This document shows, piece by piece, positions 1-12,200 of a DNA stretch of 64,000 nt (its first letter is position 1; each line of letters begins with the position of its first letter). The position numbers and the translations under genes were made by a program. The DNA is from Atopsyche davidsoni (Eukaryota > Arthropoda > Insecta > Trichoptera > Hydrobiosidae): positions 6,754,501-6,818,500 of the forward strand of contig JAILWY010000011.1 in NCBI GenBank assembly GCA_022113835.1, in the 5' to 3' direction. The notes under the pieces are model-generated. The model was not told where the DNA came from, searched no databases, and saw only the letters and a list, made by a program, of their open reading frames with translations.

Positions 1-1010
1 GCTTCAATACACTTCATTGTGCTCGCGAACCACGGACAACCGGATAATCTGCATTCTACAGATAAAATGTCAACTAAACATGTGCTTACCATATTTGAAG
101 ATAGGACGCAGTGCCGAAGGAAGATGACACACCAAATTTTAAACTCATTCTTCCCTCGGTGTCAAGTGGTGAGATGTATGAATTCTGAAACTGAAAGCCC
201 AAGAAAGAAAGCATCACCACATCGAATATTCTAACCGTATCATTCGGCAGGTTAATTCTGTTTCGTTAAGCGGTCTACTCTCGAAACAACAAATTGTCAG
301 TGGTTAAATTTTTTTAAATTAACCCCAATGGGTAAAACACGCCCGATAGCAATTTGTTGTTGTGCTTTTGTCGGTCGGTTGCCACTGTGCGAGTACGGCT
401 ATGGCGGAATGCCATCAATAGCAATGGAGAGTGACGCGTGCTATCTGCCTCCGTACCATTCCGCTCCGGCGCGTGACGTCAGAGGCGTGACGTCACGCGG
501 TCACCGCATTCCGGTGCGTCTGCTGACCAACGTCGACCGCTCCTCCCCAGGAGCAAGCCAGAAAAAAAATCCAGTCACACGTATCCCTGATTTCCCCGAG
601 GGTTAAGGGCGATATCTTCCATCGTATTTCTGTATATTTCGAGCAATTTGCTTATACCCTAGTTTTTTTTTTTTTTTTTTTCATATTGGAAATCTTTCTC
701 AGTTTAGACCTGGAGTAACTGGAGGCTGTTGTCCCGTACAAAAATCAACCAGCCTTACACGACGATGGCTACCTGTCGGTTGTGTTGTCGCGTGCGTAGA
801 CCGCTATAGAAACATTTGTTACGCGTTGTTATTTCATATCTGACCTTTTATTTGTAATGGAGTAGTAAAGACTATTCGCCCGCATACACAGTAGCAATCA
901 ATCTTTCAAATGGGCTACTACGAAATGATATTCATTATGTATTAATTTATTTATATTTAATTATACGGTGCTAATTATTTTATTCTTTATGATTATCTTT
1001 GTTTTAAGAG

Positions 1011-1064
1011 CACTTTTCAAGAGTTGCTTCAGACTTTGAAGTCTGAAGCAACCCTTGAAAAGTG
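1011..1064. repeat. 24-bp inverted repeat hairpin
   Basis: Arms 1011-1034 and 1041-1064 are complementary at 23 of 24 positions, the exception being a G:U-capable pair, with a 6-base loop (tttgaa). The flanks gagca and tgagctc add a little more symmetry. It may be a palindromic miniature transposon end or a small foldback RNA. Confidence 0.8.
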
Positions 1065-1717
1065 AGCTCACAAACACAAATGTTTATCATCTCCTAGTCG
1101 TTTGCTTATTCATATTTGTTGTTTATACATACATCCACATGGAGTATTACGAATTGATGCAGACTATCGTGCATGGTTTTTTTATGTATGCTTATGGTGT
1201 TCATTGAATATCCATGCATGGGAAAACACAAATAATCCGTTGCAGTCTCGGCGTCAGCGGCCGGGCCCCCCGCCGAGGTCGCGCCAATGACGGCGATGTA
1301 CGCTGCAGTGTATTTTTACCCGCCAGGGTTGCCCCTCGCCATCGGTGTTGCCATTATTCTAACCCAACCTCACCCGAGACGACCGTCTAATTTATAACCC
1401 ATGATTCAGAATAGCCTGTACGGTTAGATTTTGCGTGAACTCGTCTACCATCACTGCAGCCGGCGAGACGCGGGTTTTGCGGGCTGTGAAAAAAAAATTG
1501 CGCAAAAGTGAACATACGGGCATTTGTCGCGGTAAAAATGAGTGTAGACGTTGTACCTGTGCACAATTCGTGAAAATTGTTTAATTTTCCACTGCTGTTT
1601 GTATGCAAAAATGCAATTTTCCACAATGCAAACAATGTGTTGACCGAATTTAATTTTAAACATCTGTTAAGAAATTCAATGTTTTTGACAGAGAGTACTT
1701 GGTGGAATTCCATTTTA

Positions 1718-1850
1718 ATATTTTTGAGTTAAATACTTGAGTGATTTTCCACATGTTTCTGTTTGATAATGGCGACATGAAAGGTTGGCGAAACCGGTCA
1801 CAAATAAAAACGAACATGTGGAAAATCACTCAAGTATTTTACTCAAAATA
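1718..1850. repeat. Long inverted repeat, probably a foldback/MITE-like element
   Basis: The left arm (about 1718-1764) and right arm (about 1806-1850) form a roughly 45-bp near-perfect inverted repeat. Its exact core is tacttgagtgattttccaca and its complement. The loop is about 40 bases. I see no coding capacity and no clear target-site duplication. Confidence 0.8.
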
Positions 1851-4756
1851 ATGTTAAAAATGCAATTTTAAAATACAATTAATATATATTTATTTTTTAT
1901 TAATAAATGAACCGAATAGGGTAGATTCGTCATAGCTTAGATCAAAATAAAAAAATCATTGTTTTTAAATAATTTAAAAAACGTCTATTTATTGCGTGTA
2001 TTTTCAATCTCAATTAATCAAGTCTTTTGTACGTTTTTATCGTTTATTTTTTTAATTAACTTTCTAAACTCGCATAGAGAAATCGGAACTATTTAAAATT
2101 AAATTGTGGGTGTAATTGTTTCTTCCATTATGCGAGTACTTCTGTACATTGTTTGGCTCTGCGGTGAGATTCCGTGCGTGGTATTCCGTACCACACTTTC
2201 AAAAAGATGCGGCCACTTAGTCACCGAACAATGTCCCAACATAACGGACTGGCCATACTTGCTGACAATGTACGTGGCAGATTTAAAGAATTCCTTAGTG
2301 GCAATTATGTTATGCAAACACTTCGCGCGAATTACATCTGCACGTCTTCAGGGCGACACTAGTTGTAACACGCGGGGAAAGTGGATGTGACAATATTAAT
2401 GCAACGTGTTTGCTCGATTGTTCCGGCGCTTTGTGTTCAGTAAGACAATATGAATATTTTGATAACAAGTGACTATGTACTCTTCTTGTTAAGTCAGCAC
2501 GTATAAGATCCGCAAATTGCGTCTATTTTTGAACATTTCATTGTAATATAAAAATCTTGGCATATGACTTTTACGGTGAATCAATTTTAAGTACCGGTTT
2601 TATTTATTCACTCTGTGGTTAGTAGACATTACAGCCTACAATCTCAAGCATGGCAGTCGTATCTTAATGAACGGCATCCCTATTAACTACGAAGCGCCAG
2701 ATTCTCTCCATTGCCTGACAACGACGATGGGAAAACGTCGCTGGGGACGTCAAACACACGGCTCCTTCCTGTCGGTCATAGAAGCCTGGGCATGCAATGG
2801 ATCTCTCAGAGCATGAACCAATCTGCCAACCACTTTTTACGCATATAAACATTTAAATGACTCCTCAATCATCACACAAGACTTAGGCCACACTTTGCCG
2901 TTTTTTTCTCTACGTGTGCAATACGATACAATTCATTTATTATTATACTCTTGGCCTACCTTATTTTAGCAAATAATAACCACCTCTTTGACTTTAGGAA
3001 TGTATAATTGAACATGCACCCATGACGCAAAGTAGTGGTTTTTTTTTAAATCAATTTTCAAAAATACCCAATACTAGAATCCCATCTTCAAGCATTATTC
3101 AGGAGATATATTTTACTCTCGCGTTTTTAAGTATGCAACAACATCAGCATTTTTATTTCAATGTCTGTATTGTATGCAAATTAATTCTGTGCATTCGTAT
3201 GTAAATTGCTATAGTTTTACGGTTTCTCTTGTCTCGCCTGTCGCCTTAAATGTGCTTATCCGCAGCTTAAGATAAATAACAGGCTCGTCAAATAGCACTA
3301 GAGACTTTTAATTTTGCCAAGCCGCAATTAACTTTGTCTTCTTTAAAGATTAAAGATAATATTTATTTTATTTTTGGATATATATATAATAATTGCGCAA
3401 TTCGCATGCCATAGTGAGGTTGTCAGGACCAGAGGCGCTCTCCCTTTGAGCCGCGGGCGCCATATCGCATTTCGCGTAAGACAATACGACTCGGGTGCGG
3501 CCATGGAGGGCCGTTGCAGGCTTTGCCCACTGCCTGCCTGCGGTCATTGCCTTTGATCAACTCGCCGTGGTCCATAGAAAATGCATCATGGCATATAATC
3601 TGCAGTTGAAATATTCGAATACCTCATCTGTGTAGCATTGCATGCCTACGAGTAAGCAATACGCACAACTGTCCTATCGTTTTTTTTTTTTTTTTGAAAC
3701 AACTACTTGTTTTTAAATATTTTTATATCTACAGTATTCAATGTTACGGTCTCTACGAAGATCTTGGGTGCATTTTTTGAGTCTTGGCGTCTCGGAGGCT
3801 AACCCGTTCCGGCGTGCGCGAGGTCAGTTCCTTTGTCGTGAATCAAATCGCGATAACCCCCTGGCACTGCGCCGCGAACAGCAACCGCCGAGATACTGCG
3901 TCGCCGGTCTATTGCCTGAGATGCCTCCGAGATAGCTGCTACTTAGTAACCTAGTAGCTAGGGAGCCTGCTACAAAGAGAGCGTAGCATCAAACGCGATC
4001 ACACTTATATGTATATGTGTGTTCTTTAGACGATTCCACTACAGTTTTAACCCGCGTCTGTTGAGATTGTATAGTAACCGCAATAGGGTCGCGGTATATT
4101 TGTTAACGTGTTATTGGTTAGCGCTTTCATATGACGTAGTTGTTGTTAAGATCTGCTTGTTTTGTCTGCCAAACACACAGCAGCGTTGCGAGGGAAATCA
4201 GTCAGAATAATCAAATAATTTGATCATTTATATCATCAAGCCAAAAAAAGTTTTCTCCGTGTTTACATTAACTGAACGCCGTTTTATCAAATGTGTTACT
4301 GTGGCCGGTATTTATCATTTTGAGCGCTAAAAATAAATTTATTATTATAATACATTTTCGGTGGTATATCGAGTTTTTTTTCGCCCTGCATCGTTTGTCG
4401 TGACACCGGCGTGTATTGTTACAAAAATCTAATCGGCAATACGGTCGAAAACCGGACGTGGCTATTAATATGCAGCGTGCGTGCAGGCGGGCAGATGCGT
4501 GCGGTCATCGGCCCGCGGCCGCGTGCATCCACAACACACGCGGTCCCGCGGCCGGTGAATCCACCGCACTGTCGACAAAGCCATAGCCGATAAACTCTCG
4601 AAGGTTATTATGATAATTTTTCTTCAACATCTCCTCCAACAGCTGTTCGAGTAAACTTTTAATCTATCAACTTTCTATTTGAAGAAACTTTCTCGCTCCT
4701 TGGTAGTAGGATCGAGTTGGCATTTGATTCGGTCCTTTGTGCAAATTATTTTGGCA

Positions 4757-4794
4757 ATATATTATCCAACTTTTGCCAAGGTTGGATAATATAT
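4757..4794. repeat. 14-bp perfect hairpin
   Basis: Arms atatattatccaac (4757-4770) and gttggataatatat (4781-4794) are exact complements with a 10-base loop. A second small pair, ttggcaa (4751-4757) and ttgccaa (4773-4779), overlaps it. Confidence 0.75.
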
Positions 4795-5089
4795 ACTTTC
4801 TATACTTCATCAGTTGGTTCCCATCCGCCGGGCGGCGCGCACTGGAAAATCCGCTTAAGATAATAAATACATAATTTGAATGTCGATTTTGTGATTCGCG
4901 ATGATACACCGCATTCCGTGCTTTTGATTAACTCTACAGTTATGGTATTTTTTAAATTTTTTTTTTTATATAAATAATACTCACCACATCACTCATCACA
5001 CCACTATCATGCATCACACGTCCAATGACATAAATAATATTTTTTTTATAATTGTAATGTTATAATTTCGCAGAGTGTAGTTGCAAAAG

Positions 5090-5400
5090 TGACGTTTCGC
5101 CGGAAGCGAGCCGTGTTGAACCTTTAAAGGGAGTGAAGCCGCCTGTTGCGTGAAAAGTGAAAAAAAAAAAAAAAAAAAAAAAAAGTGAAAGCCGAGGCGT
5201 CCTGCAAGATGGCGCCCGCCTCTCTTCCGACGGCCGGCCGGCTGGGGCTGGGGGCGGGGCCGGGGGGCGCGCTGCCCGGCGCGGGAGTGCCGAAGGGCCT
5301 GGACAGGTTCGTCCTCATCTCGTAGCCAAGTGGGAAGCCAGGGGAAGCCGCCGGCCACCCACCGGGCGGCCACCACCGGAGCGGAGCGTCTTTTGCTACT
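5090..5400. promoter_or_regulatory. GC-rich, CpG-dense promoter-like patch
   Basis: About 300 bp of GC-rich sequence in an AT-rich setting, with many CpGs, a GC-box-like ggggcgggg and a YY1/Pho-like CAAGATGGCGCC near 5205. It lies about 700 bp before the distal MTMR start and could be its promoter or untranslated first exon. The ATG in the YY1-like motif opens only 38 codons, with no in-phase donor to MTMR. The assignment rests on composition alone. Confidence 0.4.
5160..5184. repeat. Poly-A tract (25 bases)
   Basis: An uninterrupted run of 25 A flanked on both sides by gtga. It may be a simple repeat or the tail scar of an old retroposon; no source element is visible beside it. Confidence 0.9.
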
Positions 5401-6080
5401 TTTGTAACATTTGTATAAAAAAAAATAAATAAAAATTATAATAAATAAAAACACAATTTATAAAACAGGAATTCTAGTCGTGAGGAATGCTGACGATGAT
5501 TCGTGTGCCAAATTTTATAGAATTTTAAACTGTTGTTTGGCTCGTTAAGGGTGGAACCACGCTGTGGGTCCGTACCGGAATCGATCAATCGTCGTACTAG
5601 ATCGGTTGCAAACTCAGAACCCGCTCGTGCCATAAAGGAGCGAGGAAGATAACCCGCCCGCGGACAATCGAAGTCGCGTCAGAAGAGGACCACTAGATTA
5701 TGTGTAGTATTTTGGAGTCAAACTCTTTATATGTTGCGCTTAACACTGAAAAATCAAGATCGAGCCTGAAAATTGTGGAAAAATTGAAATTTATACGACC
5801 AATAGTGGACAGTTGAGTTTTGTTTTTGGTTAAAATACGAGTGATAGATGTTATAAACAATAATTTAGAGAAACAAAAATCAAGATCTTAAAAGTGATAT
5901 TGAAATCCATGCAGCCGAGAACATTACGAGTTAAAAAAGAGCTTATTGGATCAAGTTATTTTCGTATTTGAAGAAATTTAATAACCTGGTTAATTTCAAC
6001 ACGAATCGAGACAGTGAAGGAAGGAGAACCAGTTTTACCAGCGCTCGAGTAGTCGAAGCCTTGCGTCAGACCTATCCGAG

Positions 6081-6263
6081 ATGCCCGTGCTGAACGAGCT
6101 GGTCAGCTTCCTGGCGACGGACGCCGAGGGCTTCGTCCATCTGGACCTCGACCTGGAGCTGGAACTGGAGCTGGAGATGGAGCTGGGCGTGGAGAAGCGA
6201 CGCCGGGGATCCTTGGCCAAGCGGGAAGAGTGGCCGCCCTCGAACTGCTCTATTTCCTGCAAG
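6081..6263 (+). CDS. Candidate first coding exon of the MTMR gene (distal)
   Basis: The ATG has an acceptable context (cgagATGcc). It opens 61 codons that end at CAAG|gtgcat in phase 0, matching the phase of the exon at 11884, 5.6 kb downstream. The peptide is GC-rich in coding and has an alternating leucine/acidic stretch ([16 protein letters not shown]), then a basic run. I recognise no domain. The sequence before the ATG is AT-rich and would be 5' UTR. The exon could belong to a distal-promoter isoform, or could be a chance open frame. Confidence 0.4.
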
Positions 6264-9200
6264 GTGCATTTTCAATATTTGCATGATTTTTTTTCAGTAA
6301 TACAATTCAATATTGTGTTCGTAGATTTTGTCAGCCGTTGCAAACACAGGTGTTTTTTTTTTTGGGTGTTGTGCTGCGTTGCGATTTGAGTCTTCCGATG
6401 CTTCGGTTCAGGCACTAGGATAAAAGTACTATCATATTCATGGATATCTCCGACGTTGGTCTCGGTGCTGGGGCCGAAACGTTGGAAAACTCAAATCACA
6501 ACACATTGAAAGAAGAATATCCAAATTATTTTACCTGGAGTCATTTTTCTTATAGTGACTTTTTTGGTACTATTCCGTGCATATTCTCAAACGGGCCAAC
6601 TATTGACATATTAAACTAAAAACAAACTTCTTATAATAATAAGGTATGATGATTTATAAATCTTCAGTGTTCCTATAAGTTCACCTTTCGCTGGGACCGA
6701 ACCCGTTTGTTTTGGATGCAGACTCGCCCAAGGTCGCCCATTGCCAGGGAAACACTTGCCGAGTCTCCGAAAATAGCCCATGACGGCGGCGCTTCTTTGT
6801 TGGCTTGCATAAATCTCTATTTGAAGATATCTTATATCTCAACTAGCTCGTCTGACTGGCGACGTACACTTATGAAAGCTGCCTGCACGCGTTACAACAC
6901 AGCCGACAACTCTTTTTTGAAGAATCGCTTACAATGAAACGCTTGTATATTTATGAGTGCTGTTTTCATTTTAATATTTAAAGCACGAGTGGATTAACAT
7001 GGATCAACAGCTGTATCGAGGTCTCGCTCATGGTCCTGCCGTTCAGTGGCCAGCACCACGAGGCCAGCCGGCTGCCCATGCCTCACGATCTAGTCTCTGG
7101 CGGGCTCGGAGTCCGTGGCGCACACATCTGGTGTCTGTCTAATCCAGTCTCTCAAGCGATCGGAATCAGTCTTGTGCAAATTGCACAAAGTAAAATCACA
7201 TTTCATTCATTCATATTTCAATGTCGTCGTAACTTGAATCATTCATAATTTTAAAAAGTAAGATTTAATTAATAAAAATAACTGGAATTTATATTTGTGA
7301 TTCGTATATCGTTAATCGATCAGATATCCTTGAAATAACGTTGAAACAACATTGAAAGTGTGTTTTTTTAAGTTATCTAAAATTGATAAAAGTAATTAAG
7401 TTCTTATTAATTCTCTGAGGCACGGTATAATTGTAAATGTTGAATCAAATATTTTTAATACCACCTCGAAACATTAGTCTCTCCTGAGGCTTGAATTAAA
7501 TATACACAGGTAAATCGGAGTGCGCTACACTTAATTGTTAACTATATAACATTTTTTTTTTTTTTTCATTATATTAAACTTTGTGCCTCGTCTGTGTTTT
7601 TTTTTTTGTTGTAATTGTCTGAAGTCCGGCGCTTAAAGTGTTAAATCTTAGCAGGTGTCAAATGGCTTCATAACAATTCCAAGTAAAATGAATTTAAAAC
7701 CCAGCGGGCATGGTTAGAGAGCCGCTGTCGCCAGGTGTCGGCTGAAGTTCGACCGGTGCAGGTGCTCTGCGTGTCTCACGGCCGCCTCTGCACAAACCCA
7801 GAGTAGTCAAAAACAGATGACCGACAACCTACCACCAAGCTGCAACAACAACAAATTGCCACTAGTCAAAACTATCGGCCCAGCTATGCAGCGTGGATTT
7901 TTTTTTATTTACTTGACTACAAGAACTTGATGGTCGTACGGAAACCACCGGCCATATTGTACCTCAAAACAGGCAGATCGAGGCCTTGCCAGATTATTTG
8001 CTAATTCGATTAAATTAACTGCGAAGGTTGTCACGGTCGCGTCTAGTCAAGTGACCCGAGCTTTTGTTGCTTGAAAAACCACCGCGAGATAATAATTCAC
8101 GACCGACTGGCCACTCGAAATATAAACAGCAAGAACACGCAAGATCACGAACATTCTCGTCAGCGAGCGCTTTCGTCTTTCAAAGGCTTCTTTCTCTTGG
8201 GAAGCTCTCGAAAGGCATACACAGGATACTGGGCTCAGAGCTAAATAATTTGCTCAGCAAGCAGACGCACCTTCCGAGATGGCGGCGATGCATTTCCTTT
8301 CGGATAGTTTTTTTCAGCGCCAGGTTCCGCTTCCCGGTGCTGCGGCGGCCTTGCGCCTCCGAGGCCACCCGTTGACGTCCCGACTGGGTCATTAGTTGTT
8401 TACAATCTATTCGCCTTTGTTGCTTCTCGCGAGTATATTAGACACCGCACAGTCGTTGCGTGTGAATTATGTTTTTTAATGCTTTGCATTCCATTCCGCC
8501 GCTGTCTCATGATGAACATGTAAATAGCGATTCACGATTTCCTCCATTCGAATTGCGGATGCCGCAGACAAAAATAAATCATTTTAAGGGCGTTTGCTTC
8601 CGCTAACTTTATATGCAAAAATAAAGCTTTATTTCTCGTGTTTGGTGTGCGAACATGTCTACGCTCTCCTGGGACACTGCGCCAACTCTGGTGTTATCTT
8701 TTTGTTCGTGTGAATTTTATATTCCTACGAGGCTATACTTGAGAGGTTTATCAAATTTTATTCACGCGTATGCTTTAAAATAACTTGGGACTAAAATTTC
8801 TTACACTCGTATATTGTTTATTCTAAAACTTCTGAGGTAAAGAAAGTCCTGACATAGGTCCGAAGCATCTAAAAGCATTTCACTCTTTTAGTAAATATGG
8901 CTCGTGAATCATTGGTTATCAAACTGTGCTCAGATATGAGAAAACAGACGATCGGTGAAATCGTAGGTTTGATTAAATTTTAAAAATTATTTATTAATAT
9001 ATTCGTTCGACCTTTCATTTTGCTCGGTACTAAAAATTGTTTAACCGGATATCATATCGGCATAATTTACCCATAAGCGGCGTTAAATGCCGCTTTTTTG
9101 TGTGCGTGTGTGTTTCAGGTCATTGACCCGGGCTTATCTGTATTTCTAAATATTATCTTACAACATTCAACTGAAAGATTCGTCAAGTCGGGTGCACACA

Positions 9201-12200
9201 CAACGATTTGCAATTAACCAACAGCGTCCCTTTTTTTTTTTTTTTTTTTTGCTAGATGCCTTGTATGCTCGATTCAGCTGATTGTCATGTGGCTGAAAAT
9301 CGGGAGATATAAACATGTGTCCAGTGAGACGCTCACCCGGGGAGAGACACTCGAAGAAGAAGTGGTGCTCGCTAGTAAGCAGTGGCCGGCGGCGTCAGAT
9401 GTTGGCGCACGTGATGGGCGGGCCGCGTGACAACTCGCGCCAAAACAAACGTCACTCTTCACGGGAAGGGGGGAGGGGGGGGGGGGAGGCGCCGGCGCCA
9501 GCTGGCTCGAATGACTCACGCGCCGAGACTACACACGCGCCAACACAACTGACAACCGAACGGCCAACCAACCGACAGCGTCAGCTCTTGCATCGTATTA
9601 CAAAATCATAAAAAAAAATTAAAGGGACGACGAGCACATTTCGCCGAAGATTCCTGCCAAGCGAGCCGGTCCCTCCTCCGGCGAGACCCGGTCACTGCTC
9701 ATTAATATCGATCGTCTCGTGTCCGCGGGGACCTCGTGCCAGTTCCTCAAGTGGTGCGCCGCTTCGTTTGCCCGCCGATGCTGCCGAAATTTCGCTCTGG
9801 AATTCGGCGTCCCTTGCCGTTTTGAAATTGACAGTATCCTTATCCTGAGCCAGTTAATATTCATGCGGTAATCGTAATTGTCATTTATCTCTACGAGAGT
9901 GAAACGATTCCTCTACGATTACTGTAATTCTTGACGGAGCTCTACTTATCTTACAAAAAACGATAGTAATCTTTTAACCGTTTGGCTATATTGATATTTG
10001 TTGATGCGATCATGTTCATGTGTGATAAGCACGCGTCAACGTGCCTTTTAAAAATAAATTGAATTTGTATTAAGACCAGCATTCGTGTTTTACTGGCAAT
10101 TAGATCAATTAGCTTGCGGCTTGTATATTTAAACGAGAGCGTATTTTTTAAGTGTTTCGCCTCCAAGACTCGCCATCAGCGGGATCTGTTCCCACGGCCG
10201 CCGCTGTGAACTCCTCGTATCTCCCGCAGACATCTCGCGTCTCGCACGCTCCGCTTGACCTTTGGGATTATTCCGAAAACGCTCTCGTCTTCATCAGCGC
10301 CGATTGTTTCACCCCTCTCCCCCCCCACACACACACACACTTCCTGCCGCCACCCCTTCCACCACACCCTAGCCAAAACTGTATTTAGATTACTAGAGAA
10401 ACCTCTTCCAGTCTGGCAAATCCAAAAACAAAGATAACTCAGAGAGAACAGAACGAATGATGGGTATCGATATCCACCATACGCTTCTCTGACTCTGAAG
10501 ATTTCAACCCCATCAATGAAACGCCATACAAACGGGTGTTTAAAGTTAATAAATATTGCTGAATTTGTGCAAGCTCAAAATAAAGCATAGTTCACACGAA
10601 CGCGCTACAGATTGATCTTGACATTTAAATGTTAATCAGATGTGCTTGTAAACCGGCAATAAAGCATACTGATTTACGATATTATATATTTATCATGCAC
10701 AAGGAAGTCGTATACATATTTTATACGGTACAATTGTATTTGTATATCTCTTTCACGTCACATCTGCGGGGAGTCAAGGGACACACGTGCCAATTGGTCC
10801 ATGTCGCTTCTAGCACGTCTGTCCATCGATACTTTCGGTTTGTTTTGATTGGCGCAGTGTCCGGCGTCAATGTCAAATCGGTTGCCATGGCAACTGCTGA
10901 GGTACGCCCGCGAACCTCGGCGGTTCTGGTGGCTCATCGGAAAAACGTCGTATGCATATATTTATTTATTTGTTTATATGGTAATTGCTATCGGCTAGCG
11001 TGGAGAGTCACTTGTGCATGTGATTCAAATATGCTAATATGTACATTATTGATTTTTGTGAAGACCGTCTCACAGGAAGTACGTTTTTGCCTATACAAGG
11101 TTTTATTGATTGATAATGATTATAATTATAATAAGTACGTTGTTTCACTTATAGGATATGATTGTTAAAAATTCTTGCCAAGTACCAGTGATTCGTTGGT
11201 ATAATTGGTAATGCACCGGCCATGTAAGCTTGGTTGGGGATGTAGGTTCAAATTCAAATCCCACACAAATCACGATGATATTTTTCTGAGAGTTTCTTTA
11301 ATCAATTTTCAATATTTGAAAAAATGTACTTAACACACTTTAAGCGGGTACCAAATTGACTAAACTGATGAGCGAAGCGGACGAAATTCGCGTAAAATTG
11401 CACGTGTGAAAATCTAGTCTATACACTCTTTGATTTGCAAGTAGTCAAATAAATCGTTTCCTATTAAAAGTTGAACCACTTCATACACACTTTGCGGATT
11501 ACTTGACATCACAACAACACCACTTTGTCCTAAAAATTTTTAAATAATTGGAGGATTATCATTCTCTGACCACTCCACTTCTTCATTGTCACTTTGTTCA
11601 GAATCACTGGACAGTATTGGTAGAAGTAACGTTGACGAGTCCTACACAAACGTTTCGAGCTGTACCTCCAAATAATAAAATGATCTTATGCCGCTTTTAG
11701 AGTAAACACATTCAAAAACGTATTAATATGCGCCCCCGCCTTCAGACAGCAGTCCGCGAATCGGGTACTAGTACCCGCCCCGCCGTCAATGCTAATATGT
11801 TTTGGGAGCCGCTGCTGACGGGGGCTTCAGGTATTCAGGTTGTTTGGTGTATTGATGAGGTTGTGATGGTTGTGATGTTGCAGTCCCTGCCGGCGCTGGC
11901 CATGCGAGCGGCCGCAGCGTCCCAGGCGCCGAGTCCCAGGGCGGCCGAGCCGAGCCCCGCGCCGCCCCCGCCGCCCGCGCCTCCCGCCCCGCCCGACGTG
12001 CCGCTGTGCCACGTGCGCGCCGCCGAGCTCTTCCCCAAGCGAGGCCTCGAGGCGGACGACCCCTGCCTGGCCGTGCCCTTCCAGCCCGTCTGCGGCGAGG
12101 CCGTCCAGGTGACCCCCCACACTCCCCCTTTCCTCGCCGGATCGTTTCAAATTTTCTAAACACGTATGCACCTCGAAGGCGTTCAATATGCACGCATACA

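Larger units (their letters stand above)
1..5089. other. Upstream non-coding region
   Basis: There is no frame with exon-like composition and splice sites. Short open frames occur on both strands, but none resembles a protein family or has a good start. The stretch contains two hairpins (1011-1064 and 1718-1850), a third at 4757-4794, several poly-T tracts, and small GC-rich patches near 440-600, 3430-3540 and 4470-4580 that could be regulatory. Confidence 0.6.
6264..11883 (+). other. Large first intron / 5' regulatory region of MTMR
   Basis: Between the two candidate upstream starts and exon 11884. It contains an inverted-repeat element (6366-6504), GC-rich patches near 8030-8380 and 9330-9800, a G-rich tract, a TATCGATA element, an X-box-like palindrome and a tRNA-like sequence. 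The longest open frame (10629-11168) is in AT-rich sequence and matches nothing I know. Confidence 0.55.

Noticed and set aside
5014..5454. 146-codon minus-strand frame
   Set aside because: It is built from a poly-T tract (poly-Phe) and a GC-rich promoter-like patch; no recognisable protein.
9619..9864. 81-codon minus-strand frame in the GC-rich patch
   Set aside because: Frames on both strands are open here because of composition; no start context, splice sites or family match.
10629..11168. 179-codon open frame on the + strand
   Set aside because: It spans the promoter-like elements and the MATAE exon in another frame, has no family resemblance, and is rich in aromatic residues expected from AT-rich DNA.
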